Both the position numbers and the translations under genes were made by a program. A stretch of 8,007 nt of DNA from Terriglobia bacterium (GTDB taxonomy: Bacteria > Acidobacteriota > Terriglobia > UBA7540). The first letter of the stretch is position 1; each line of letters opens with the position of its first letter. The notes under the pieces were generated by a model. That model was given only the letters and a program-made list of their open reading frames with translations, made no database searches and had not been told where the DNA came from. Shown here piece by piece: positions 1 through 6,609 of this stretch. Location of the stretch: positions 1 through 8,007 of the forward strand of contig JASIKV010000347.1 in the NCBI GenBank assembly GCA_030049455.1, given 5' to 3'.

Positions 1-1830
1 GGCGCAGCAACGGCGGCAATTGGCAAAATCACGCTCTTAAATTCCAGTTCCCATGCGGAAACGATAAGCCTGCGCTGCGAGGTTCCAGGAAACTGGACCG
101 GGTACAACCCGGCTTGGGTGGACCCTGCGGATGCTTCTGACCACTTGCTGGCGGGTTGGCACGCGCGCGCGGACCAGGTTGTTCTTCTCGGAACCGGCGC
201 GGATGACTATCCGGTGGCGGGGGTGGCAGTGCTCACCATGAAATGGAATCTTAAGCCGGGGGAAGCCCGCACAGCCTGGCTGATTCGCCCTTACAAGAAT
301 TACCAGGATGATGTCACGACTTTGCGCAAGAAGAACTGGGCGAACGAATTCGACGCCGCCGAGCAGGTGTGGGTGAAACTGCTCGGCCGCGCGAGCCGTG
401 TAATGATTCCGGATCCCGGAGTCCGCAATGCCTTCTATGCGTGCCTGGCCGATCTCTTCATCATGCGCGAACCCATTGCCAGGGGATACATCGCCACCAT
501 ACCCGGCACGGAGGTTTACCGCTCGGCGCCCAATCCGTTTGAGACCGCGATTGTGGCCGTGGCGCTCGACCAGGTTGGCATGCACGACCTGGCGGAACTC
601 GGGTATCGGGTCGATCTGGACATTCAGGAGCCCGACGGGGATTGGACGGAGCCGAAGTATTGGTCGCACCTGATGTGGGGCACGGCGGGATTCAAGGCCT
701 GGGTGGTGATGGAGCACTACCGGCTGAGCGGCGACATGGCATTTCTCGAGAAGCGCTACCCGCAAATGCTGGCGAGCTCGCGCTGGCAGGAAAAGCAACG
801 CGCGCGAACGCGCATTCTTGACGCCGATGGGCAGAAGCCACTGACCTACGGACTGATGCCGCGCGGAATGGGTGACGGCGGCCTGACGGACGGCGACGAC
901 AAGTACGGCGTCTTTTACACGCACAACATCTGGGCTGTTTACGCGGACAAGCTGGCGCTGGAGGCCGCGCGAATTCTCCATCGCGACGCGGACGCGCGCG
1001 AGTTGGAGGGAGTCTACGATCGAGGAAGGAACGACTTGCTCGCGGCGCTCGACCGTGGCGCCATTAAGGAGAGTGACGGCACACGCTGGATTTCCGCCGT
1101 TCCCGCAAAAGTCACGGGAAGCCGCTGGGGCGTTCTGAACGCGCTGTTTCCCACGCAGTTGCTGCCCCCCACGGACGACTTGATTGACGGCACGCTGAAA
1201 TACATCGAACGAAACATGAGCCCGGGAGGAATTCCCGTTCATACCGGCTGGATGAAAGACGGAATGTGGGTGGCGATTGCCGTGGACAACGTTGCGGAGG
1301 CGCATTTGGCGCGCGAGGAAGGCGATGCGGCCATTAAGCTGCTTTATGCCGCGCTCAATCACGGGACGCCGCTCTACACGTGGTGTGAGGAGCGAGGTCA
1401 GGAAGCGGGAACGACGATAACCAGCGGTGATCGGCAGCACCTGTGGACTCCGGTGGCTGTGGTGCGTTTTCTTCGCGATGCGCTGGTGATGGAAGACGGC
1501 GATCACCTGCATCTCGCGCGCGGGATCGAGCGCACCTGGCTGGCGTCAGGGAAGGAGGTGGGGATTGAAAACGCGGCAACCCATTTCGGAACGCTCACTT
1601 ATCACTTTTCACTTGATGCGACGAAAACGAAGTTGACGGGAGTGGTTGAATTCCCCGGCGGCAAGGGAGCATATGACGCAACACTGCACTGCCGCTTGCC
1701 CGAAGGGCTGAGGGTGTTGAGCGTGAACCAAGAATCCCAGGCGGTGGTTGCAGGCGCGGGCACTTTGCTCCAGTGGTCTCACCCGCAGGGGACGGTGCGA
1801 TTCGAAGCACAAGTGGGTTCAGGAAACTGA
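1..1830 (+). CDS. Six-hairpin glycoside hydrolase-like protein, 5'-truncated by the window edge
   Basis: The reading frame is open from base 1 to the TGA at 1828-1830, giving 609 visible residues without an N-terminus; the GTG at 118 is internal, because homologous-looking protein continues upstream of it. Residues 1 to about 110 look like the end of a beta-rich N-terminal domain. Residues from about 130 to 500 have the helix-pair, aromatic-rich pattern of an (alpha/alpha)6 barrel glycosidase, with blocks such as NPFETA (178-183), LMPRGMGDGGLTDGDDKYG (285-303), HTGWMKDGMW (414-423) and TWCEERG (460-466). The C-terminal 80 residues are beta-rich and open with WLASGKEVGIENAATHFG (513-530), a segment of the kind that starts the terminal sandwich domain of GH78/GH95-type enzymes. 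The acidic residues in the central blocks are candidate catalytic acids, but I cannot assign them. Likely role is hydrolysis of a plant or microbial polysaccharide or oligosaccharide, substrate unknown. Family placement is by fold pattern only. It converges on the downstream mutase gene. Confidence 0.75.
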   Translation, partial: GAATAAIGKITLLNSSSHAETISLRCEVPGNWTGYNPAWVDPADASDHLLAGWHARADQVVLLGTGADDYPVAGVAVLTMKWNLKPGEARTAWLIRPYKNYQDDVTTLRKKNWANEFDAAEQVWVKLLGRASRVMIPDPGVRNAFYACLADLFIMREPIARGYIATIPGTEVYRSAPNPFETAIVAVALDQVGMHDLAELGYRVDLDIQEPDGDWTEPKYWSHLMWGTAGFKAWVVMEHYRLSGDMAFLEKRYPQMLASSRWQEKQRARTRILDADGQKPLTYGLMPRGMGDGGLTDGDDKYGVFYTHNIWAVYADKLALEAARILHRDADARELEGVYDRGRNDLLAALDRGAIKESDGTRWISAVPAKVTGSRWGVLNALFPTQLLPPTDDLIDGTLKYIERNMSPGGIPVHTGWMKDGMWVAIAVDNVAEAHLAREEGDAAIKLLYAALNHGTPLYTWCEERGQEAGTTITSGDRQHLWTPVAVVRFLRDALVMEDGDHLHLARGIERTWLASGKEVGIENAATHFGTLTYHFSLDATKTKLTGVVEFPGGKGAYDATLHCRLPEGLRVLSVNQESQAVVAGAGTLLQWSHPQGTVRFEAQVGSGN

Positions 1831-1859
1831 TTCGCCGGAATCGAGATCTGACTTCTGGC

Positions 1860-4061
1860 TCAGACGCGAGGCGCCGGCCCGGCCCATGATGCCAGTTCGC
1901 TGAGGAGCGGCGCGCTTTTCAGTTCCGTCTCCCACTGCCGGCAGAGAAAAGCGACACTCGCTTTCAAGGCGGGCAGCGGGTTGGCGCCGGGAGTCATCGC
2001 CGCGACTTCCTCCCTCAGCCAGTCGAGGAGTTTTTCCAAACTTCCAAATCGGCCTTGGGCGATGGCCTGGCGAAGCTGGGGAATGGTTTTGCGCTCGAAC
2101 TCCTGCTTGCGGGCGATATCGACCAGATCGGGCAGCAGAAGGCCCGGCTCGCCGAGGTGCAAATCCAAACGGGCCAGTAATTCCTGATAAACAGCGCGCG
2201 CCAGGGCTTCCACGCGCTCCGTCAAGTCGCGCATCAGCTCCTTTCCGCGCAATTTCGGCGCATCGCCTTCGGGCACGAGCTGGCAATAGAACTTCAATTT
2301 AGGCTCGGTTCCGGAAGGCCTGACGGTCACGATGGAACCCTCAAGGAAAAACTGAAGCACATTGCGGGAAAGCTGATCCGTCGCGCTTTGCAATTTTCCG
2401 AAGGCATCCTCGTTCCAGAAGTCCACCACTTTCTGGACCGCGCGGCCGCCCAGGGTTGTGGGCAGCGACGAGCGGAGCGAGGCGACGATGCGATCGCGCT
2501 GAATTCCCCCGTCAGCGCCGGTCATCACAATCGACCGGCCCGTGTCCGCGTATCCGCCGAGCTTCTCCAAAATCTCAATGTAGTAATCCAGGAGATTGCG
2601 GCCTTCGAGCCACACCTTTTGGTAGAGCGCCGCCAGGAACATGCACGCGGGCGCGGAATCCTTGTCGCGAATCGTGGAGGTGAGCATCAATCCATGCGCT
2701 TCTTCCGTCGCCAGCACGAGTGATTCCGGTTTGGTGCAGACGCTGCCCCAGCGTCCGCGCTGTTCGAGAACCTTCAGGACGTTGGCCATGTACTTGAAGC
2801 CCACAAGCAGATCGTCAACGATCCAGGAATCGCCGGCGGTTGCGGCAATCTTGCCCAGGAGCTTTGTGGTCACCAGAGTTTCAATCACCAATCCCCGCCG
2901 GCGGGGACCGCCCGGGTCGAGCATCAGGTAGTAGCAGATCAGCGTGGCGATTTTGTTCCCATCGAAGTGGTACCACAACCCATCCGCCAAGCGAACTTCC
3001 AGCCCCACGCGGTCTGCGTCGGGGTCGCTTGAGAGCACAACTCCGGATCCCACCGATTCGGCAAATTGCGTAGCCGGGACGGTGGATTCCGAAACCTCAG
3101 GGTTCGGCGCCTTGAAGGGAATGGGGGCGAAGGTTCCGTCCGGACCTTGGTAGGGTGGTGACAGGATGGGAAAGCCCAGCTTCTTCATGACCGCCCCGGC
3201 GGAGCGCAATCCGCACCCGCACAGAGGCGTATAGATAACCGGAATATTCGGCCGGGGAGTGAATAACCGGCCATAAAGGCGAACGTATTCGTCAATATAC
3301 TGCTGGTTGAACTCTGCCGGTACTTCCCGGATCAGGCCGCTGCCGAGCGCTTCTGCGTAAGGAATTCGACGCACGTCGGTGACATTATCCATGGCGTCGG
3401 CCAGGCGCTGATCGTTGGGGGGAATCGGCTGGCCTCCGTATTCGTCATAGACCTTGATGCCATTGTCGTCGGGGGGATTGTGCGAGGCGGAGATGTTGAT
3501 GCCGCCCAGGGCGCGCTGTTTGCGGATGATGTATGAAAGCTCCGGAGTGCTCAGCAAGGATTGATCGGCTTCCGGTTCGGCAATATATGAAACAACTCCG
3601 TTGCCCGCATAAATCTCACAGGCCAGTTTTGCGATGGACCTTGAGGAAGTTCCAATCAGGGGATGAGATGGTCCCAGAAAGCGGTAGACGCCGGCAAAGT
3701 CATTAAATACGCGAACGTCATTGGCCACGACCACCGTGAGTTGTTTGCCGGGGAAGGCAGCAGCCAGGAAATTGCAATGGCCCTGCACGGTCATGGCCAC
3801 GGTTGAGGGATTGAAGCGATTCGACCCATACCCAACCCGCCCGCGCCGCCCCCCGGTGCCGAAGGGGAGCACCTGCCAAAAAGCATCGAAAAGCAGCGGC
3901 ACGTGCTGCTCTACCAAATGCCGGGCGAGAATCTCCGGGAACGCCATCGGCACCAGTCCCTCGACCCAAATCCGCAATCGGCTGGCGGCGGCTTCTCCCT
4001 GCTCGCCGTAGCGATCGACCATTCGCGCGGAGATTCTTGCCAGTGCCGCGAGATCCACCAT
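1860..4061 (-). CDS. Phosphosugar mutase (phosphoglucomutase/phosphomannomutase superfamily) with long C-terminal extension
   Basis: This 733-residue alpha-D-phosphohexomutase moves a phosphate between C1 and the terminal hydroxyl of a sugar phosphate in the cytoplasm. All signature elements are present in order: FGTGGRRG (67-74) opening domain 1, the phosphoserine loop SASHNP (191-196, Ser193 phosphorylated), the Mg-binding loop DPDADR (346-351), the sugar-binding loop EEAHG (453-457) followed by RDKDSA, and the phosphate-binding loop RPSGTEPK (581-588). The EEAHG plus DKD arrangement and the roughly 66 residues before FGTGG resemble the PGM2/PgcA group, which includes phosphoglucomutases and phosphopentomutases. 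After domain 4 there is a predicted helical tail from about 632 to 733 that the family usually lacks. The ATG at 4061 is preferred because GAGG lies 8 nt upstream; the ATG at 4067 has it only 2 nt away. The open frame extends to 4178 but crosses the tdk promoter. Substrate is uncertain: glucose-1-P, or pentose-1-P given the nucleoside genes nearby. Confidence 0.9.
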   Translation of the reverse strand: MVDLAALARISARMVDRYGEQGEAAASRLRIWVEGLVPMAFPEILARHLVEQHVPLLFDAFWQVLPFGTGGRRGRVGYGSNRFNPSTVAMTVQGHCNFLAAAFPGKQLTVVVANDVRVFNDFAGVYRFLGPSHPLIGTSSRSIAKLACEIYAGNGVVSYIAEPEADQSLLSTPELSYIIRKQRALGGINISASHNPPDDNGIKVYDEYGGQPIPPNDQRLADAMDNVTDVRRIPYAEALGSGLIREVPAEFNQQYIDEYVRLYGRLFTPRPNIPVIYTPLCGCGLRSAGAVMKKLGFPILSPPYQGPDGTFAPIPFKAPNPEVSESTVPATQFAESVGSGVVLSSDPDADRVGLEVRLADGLWYHFDGNKIATLICYYLMLDPGGPRRRGLVIETLVTTKLLGKIAATAGDSWIVDDLLVGFKYMANVLKVLEQRGRWGSVCTKPESLVLATEEAHGLMLTSTIRDKDSAPACMFLAALYQKVWLEGRNLLDYYIEILEKLGGYADTGRSIVMTGADGGIQRDRIVASLRSSLPTTLGGRAVQKVVDFWNEDAFGKLQSATDQLSRNVLQFFLEGSIVTVRPSGTEPKLKFYCQLVPEGDAPKLRGKELMRDLTERVEALARAVYQELLARLDLHLGEPGLLLPDLVDIARKQEFERKTIPQLRQAIAQGRFGSLEKLLDWLREEVAAMTPGANPLPALKASVAFLCRQWETELKSAPLLSELASWAGPAPRV

Positions 4062-4096
4062 GAGCATCGCCTCAGAACAATGAATTCGAAAGACCA

Positions 4097-4102
4097 ATTC
4101 TA
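4097..4102 (-). promoter_or_regulatory. Possible -10 box for the phosphosugar mutase gene
   Basis: Read on the minus strand this is TAGAAT, five of six matches to the -10 consensus, placed about 36 bp before the mutase ATG at 4061. No convincing -35 is seen 16-18 bp upstream, where the sequence is GC-rich. The call rests on one hexamer and position in the divergent intergenic region. Confidence 0.25.
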
Positions 4103-4171
4103 ATACGAACACTCGCCTCCGCGGGGGCCAATGCGCAGGGGGCCGGGACAACTTCTGATTCGAAAAAGTTT

Positions 4172-4199
4172 TTGACATTTTGAGTTTTGGAAATAGACT
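4172..4199 (+). promoter_or_regulatory. Sigma70-type promoter for tdk-rbsK
   Basis: A perfect TTGACA (-35, 4172-4177) is followed after 16 bp by TAGACT (-10, 4194-4199, four of six consensus bases). Transcription would begin near 4205-4207, leaving a leader of about 24 nt that contains the tdk ribosome binding site. The region is much more AT-rich than the flanking genes. No second promoter is visible before rbsK, so the pair is probably cotranscribed. No experimental support. Confidence 0.6.
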
Positions 4200-4219
4200 G
4201 TGGCCATCTCAAAATTGAG
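4177..4219. promoter_or_regulatory. Inverted repeat flanking the tdk -10 element, possible operator
   Basis: ATTTTGAG (4177-4184) is the exact reverse complement of CTCAAAAT (4208-4215), with 23 bp between the arms, so the two sites are 31 bp apart, close to three helical turns. The left arm overlaps the last base of the -35 box, and the right arm lies just after the predicted transcription start. The right arm is also part of a near-palindrome, CTCAAAATTGAG (4208-4219), which overlaps the Shine-Dalgarno sequence. The arrangement would suit a repressor, but AT-rich sequence makes chance matches easier and no known operator is recognised. Confidence 0.3.
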
Positions 4220-4223
4220 GTGA
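4217..4223 (+). promoter_or_regulatory. Ribosome binding site of tdk
   Basis: GAGGTGA sits 6 nt before the ATG at 4230. It is a strong anti-16S match at ideal spacing and fixes the start of the thymidine kinase. Confidence 0.75.
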
Positions 4224-4229
4224 CCCCGA

Positions 4230-4871
4230 ATGCCGGGAACAATCGAAGTTGTGATTGGCCCCATGCGCAGCAACAAAACCGCGGAGTTGATCCGGCGCGT
4301 CGCCATGCGCGAGGAGTACGCCCACCAATCCGTTATTCTGTTCAAGCCCAAGGACGATACCAAGAGCGCGCAGGGCGTGGTGCAGAGCCGCAATCAGCTC
4401 AGCCATCGGCAAATGGATGCCGTGGAATTCGATTCCCAAAACCCCTGGGACATGTTTTCCTTCATCAGCGAGCGCGAGCGGATCATCGGCAAGCCGGTGA
4501 ACTGCGTGGCTATTGATGAAGGCCAGTTCGTCAACGAGTTGTTCGATTGCGCGCGCGCCCTGCTGGACCGCGGCTATGACGTTATTGCCGCAGGGCTTGA
4601 TTTGAATTTCCGCGGCCAGCCCTTTGGCGACATGCTGGCGCTCGGCTGGCTGGTGAACGCGTACGGCGGGAACGTCACGTGGTGCATCGCCTACTGTGAG
4701 TGCGGGGCGCGGGCGTTCTTTTCGCAGCGGCTCATCAACGGCCAGCCCGCATCCTTCGAAAGCCCGACCCTGATGGCCGGCGATTCATACCGCCCGCGCT
4801 GTGCGCAGCACTTTGTTCTTCCCGGAAGGCCTAAGCGATTAAACCCTCCGGGGAACGAGGAGCACGCCTGA
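4230..4871 (+). CDS. tdk: Thymidine kinase (type II, TK1-like)
   Basis: The enzyme phosphorylates thymidine (and deoxyuridine) with ATP to dTMP, the first step of thymidine salvage, in the cytoplasm. The 213-residue protein has the TK1-family order: P-loop GPMRSNKT (10-17), Walker B with the catalytic acid in IDEGQF (95-100), the GLDLNFRGQPFG segment (122-133) leading to the lasso loop, and a C-terminal zinc domain. Two points are unusual. The P-loop has Asn where the family normally has Gly before Lys (usual form GPMxSGKT). The first zinc half-site reads C-x3-C-x-C-G (Cys152, Cys156, Cys158) rather than a clean CxxCG; the second, Cys191-x-x-His194, is normal. Length suits the family, with a short Pro/Arg tail after the zinc site. 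It has its own promoter and strong ribosome binding site and is followed after 13 bp by the sugar kinase gene. Family assignment is firm; full catalytic activity is inferred. Confidence 0.9.
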   Translation: MPGTIEVVIGPMRSNKTAELIRRVAMREEYAHQSVILFKPKDDTKSAQGVVQSRNQLSHRQMDAVEFDSQNPWDMFSFISERERIIGKPVNCVAIDEGQFVNELFDCARALLDRGYDVIAAGLDLNFRGQPFGDMLALGWLVNAYGGNVTWCIAYCECGARAFFSQRLINGQPASFESPTLMAGDSYRPRCAQHFVLPGRPKRLNPPGNEEHA

Positions 4872-4875
4872 GGCC

Positions 4876-4880
4876 GGAGG
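4876..4880 (+). promoter_or_regulatory. Ribosome binding site of rbsK
   Basis: GGAGG lies 4 nt before the ATG at 4885, immediately after the tdk stop codon. It fixes the start of the kinase gene and supports translation from the shared tdk transcript. Confidence 0.7.
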
Positions 4881-4884
4881 AATT

Positions 4885-5820
4885 ATGTCGAAGCAACCCA
4901 AAGTCGCCGTCGTGGGAAGCGCCAACGTTGACCTGATCACTTTCAACGATGTGTTTCCCCGCGCCGGCGAGACGATCTTCGGAGAGAAATTTGACCTGGG
5001 CTTCGGCGGAAAGGGCGCCAACCAGGCCGTGGCGGCGCGCCGCTGCGGCGCCTCTGTCGCCATGGTCGCCAAGGTTGGAAATGATCTGTTCGGCCCCGCC
5101 ACCATCAAGAATTTCGAATCCATGGGCATTGAGGCAAGTCATGTGCGGATTGCGGAAGGAATTTCGACTGGCGTGGCGCCGATTTTCGTGGACCCGACAG
5201 GACAGAATCGCATCCTTGTGATCAAGGGTGCGAACGAAATGCTTACACCTGCGGATGTGGACGCGGCCGGGCCGATCCTGAGCGCCGTGGATACCATCCT
5301 TCTGCAATTTGAGATTCCCCTTCCGACGGTCTATTACACGATTCAATTCGCCAAGTCGATGGGCATACGTTGCATCGTAAATCCCGCGCCTGCGCAAATG
5401 CCCGATTTCCGCGCCGTCGCGGGGGCGGACTATTTTGTGCCGAACGAAAGCGAGGCGGAGTTGCTGACGGGTATCCCCGTCCACACTATCGAGGAAGCGA
5501 GGAAGTGCGCGGCATCCTTACTCTCGAAGGGACTGTCGCGAGTGGTTATTACCCTCGGCGAGCGCGGCTCGCTGCTGGCGACCAGCGTGGCGCAGGAAGC
5601 GATTCCCGCTTTCAAAGTAACTCCCGTAGACACTACCGGCGCGGGCGACGCCTTCATTGGCAGCTTTGCGGTTTTCCTTGCAGAAGGGCTTTCGGACAAG
5701 GAAGCACTGACCCGAGCCAGCCTTTACGCGGGCCTCTCAACGACACGCGTAGGGACCCAAAAGTCTTTTCCGAGCCGGGAGGAGTTTGATAAGGAATGGA
5801 AGGTGAGGGGAAGTTCTTAG
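4885..5820 (+). CDS. rbsK: Ribokinase-family (PfkB) sugar kinase
   Basis: It transfers the gamma-phosphate of ATP to a free pentose, most likely ribose to ribose-5-phosphate, in the cytoplasm. The 311-residue length is normal for ribokinase. Both PfkB signatures are present: the substrate-binding N-terminal block with NVD (14-16) and GGKGANQ (41-47), and the C-terminal DTTGAGDAF (249-257), whose Asp255 is the catalytic base and whose glycines form the anion hole. NPAPA (166-170) and PNESE (186-190) are also typical of true ribokinases rather than fructokinases or adenosine kinases, and the end, TTRVGTQKSFP, follows the usual ribokinase pattern around the ATP and monovalent-cation site. It is 13 bp downstream of tdk with its own GGAGG, so probably cotranscribed. 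No ribose transporter or rbs operon genes are in view. The nucleoside-catabolism setting suggests it uses ribose released from nucleosides, or deoxyribose, which the sequence cannot settle. Confidence 0.88.
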   Translation: MSKQPKVAVVGSANVDLITFNDVFPRAGETIFGEKFDLGFGGKGANQAVAARRCGASVAMVAKVGNDLFGPATIKNFESMGIEASHVRIAEGISTGVAPIFVDPTGQNRILVIKGANEMLTPADVDAAGPILSAVDTILLQFEIPLPTVYYTIQFAKSMGIRCIVNPAPAQMPDFRAVAGADYFVPNESEAELLTGIPVHTIEEARKCAASLLSKGLSRVVITLGERGSLLATSVAQEAIPAFKVTPVDTTGAGDAFIGSFAVFLAEGLSDKEALTRASLYAGLSTTRVGTQKSFPSREEFDKEWKVRGSS

Positions 5821-5842
5821 GTGATTGCCCGCATCAAGACCT

Positions 5843-6526
5843 TCATTTGATCAGCCTGCGCCTGCAATCCTCCAGGATATCCTTGGTCCGCGAAGCGCCC
5901 ACGCGCGTGCACCCCGCCGCGCGGAATGCCAGAAGCTGGTCGAGGTCGCGAATGCCTCCCGCCGCCTTTACCTGCACATGGGCGGGCGAGTGGGCGCGCA
6001 TCAACTTGACGTCCTCAAGCGTCGCGCCGGACGTCCCGAAGCCCGTCGAGGTTTTTACCCAATCGGCCCCAACCTCTGAACAGATTTCACACAAACGAAT
6101 TTTGTGTTCGTCCTTCAGGTAGCAGTTTTCGAAGATCACTTTGACCTTCTGTTTGCGCGCGTGCGCGGCGTCGATGACGGCCTTCAGATCCTGGCGAACG
6201 TAGTTCCAATCCCCGCTCAGCACTTTGCTGATGTTGGTGACCATGTCCAATTCCTGGCAACCATCGTCCATGGCGCGCTCGGCCTCCGCAACTTTAATGG
6301 CAGTGGTGTGGCCGCCATGAGGAAACCCAATGGTGGTGCTGGCCTCCACGGTGCTGCCTTTCAGAATCTCTGCGCACCGCTTGAGGTAATAGGGCATGAT
6401 GCAGACGCTGGCAACGTTGTAATCGCGCGCCATCCCGCAACCATATTCCATTTCGCGATCGGTGAGAGCGGGGCTGAGGAGCGCGTGGTCAATCACTTTG
6501 GCAATGTCTTCGTAGGTGTAATCCAT
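5843..6526 (-). CDS. deoC: Deoxyribose-phosphate aldolase
   Basis: This class I aldolase cleaves 2-deoxyribose-5-phosphate to acetaldehyde and glyceraldehyde-3-phosphate, the last step of deoxynucleoside breakdown. The 227-residue protein is the usual length of the short bacterial form. It shows the family blocks in order: VIDHALLSP near the N-terminus, TTIGFPHGG (64-72), ELDMVTNI (92-99, Asp94), WVKTSTGFG (156-164) with Lys158 as the Schiff-base lysine, and VKAAGGIR (186-193) with Lys187 as the second active-site lysine. The ATG at 6526 gives a start that fits the family; an open-frame extension to 6595 would run through the intergenic palindrome. The only ribosome-binding-like sequence on this strand is AGGAG in that palindrome, about 13 nt from the ATG, which is long. 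The gene converges on rbsK, 22 bp away, and is divergent from pdp, its partner in the pathway. Confidence 0.93.
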   Translation of the reverse strand: MDYTYEDIAKVIDHALLSPALTDREMEYGCGMARDYNVASVCIMPYYLKRCAEILKGSTVEASTTIGFPHGGHTTAIKVAEAERAMDDGCQELDMVTNISKVLSGDWNYVRQDLKAVIDAAHARKQKVKVIFENCYLKDEHKIRLCEICSEVGADWVKTSTGFGTSGATLEDVKLMRAHSPAHVQVKAAGGIRDLDQLLAFRAAGCTRVGASRTKDILEDCRRRLIK

Positions 6527-6530
6527 GAAA

Positions 6531-6544
6531 AGGAGTATACTCCT
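6531..6544. promoter_or_regulatory. Perfect 14-bp palindrome between divergent deoC and pdp
   Basis: AGGAGTATACTCCT equals its own reverse complement over all 14 bases. It lies 4 bp from the deoC ATG and 65 bp from the pdp ATG. It contains TATACT on both strands (four or five bases like a -10 box), so it could be a shared, symmetric -10 region; no good -35 is seen on either side. It could also be an operator, or in the deoC transcript a five-base-pair hairpin with a TATA loop that hides AGGAG, the only Shine-Dalgarno-like sequence before deoC. Which of these applies cannot be told from sequence. Confidence 0.45.
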
Positions 6545-6577
6545 ACTCCCCACACGGCTAATAAGGGGAATCACGCG

Positions 6578-6605
6578 GGGTGCCGCAATTTGCACCCTTG
6601 CACCC
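6578..6605 (+). repeat. Short hairpin and tandem direct repeat in the pdp leader
   Basis: TTGCACCC occurs twice in tandem (6590-6597 and 6598-6605). GGGTGC (6578-6583) can pair with the GCACCC of either copy, giving a six-base-pair GC-rich stem with an 8-nt loop, or an alternative with a 16-nt loop. It ends 4 nt before the pdp ATG. It may affect translation initiation, but short elements of this kind can arise by chance. Confidence 0.35.
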
Positions 6606-6609
6606 GACT

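Noticed and set aside
37..1512. A 491-codon open frame on the minus strand opposite the glycosidase gene
   Set aside because: Its product is rich in Arg, His and Val with no recognisable domain, while the opposite strand encodes a well-structured protein. Long antisense frames are expected in GC-rich coding DNA.
1829..1842. GATTC-GCCG-GAATC stem at the end of the glycosidase gene as a terminator
   Set aside because: Only five base pairs with no following T-run, so not a convincing intrinsic terminator.
1819..2286. 155-codon minus-strand frame overlapping the mutase C-terminus
   Set aside because: It is an out-of-frame shadow of the mutase gene with Arg/Pro/Ala-rich composition and no recognisable motif.
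4062..4178. N-terminal extension of the mutase frame to an ATG at 4178
   Set aside because: The extra 39 residues are basic and unlike the family, lack a good ribosome binding site, and cross the predicted tdk promoter region. The ATG at 4061 has GAGG at ideal spacing.
5821..5842. Terminator between convergent rbsK and deoC
   Set aside because: The 22-bp gap contains no stem-loop or T-run that I can see, so none is annotated.
6527..6595. N-terminal extension of deoC to 6595
   Set aside because: It would add 23 residues absent from the family and cover the intergenic palindrome; the ATG at 6526 matches the normal N-terminus.
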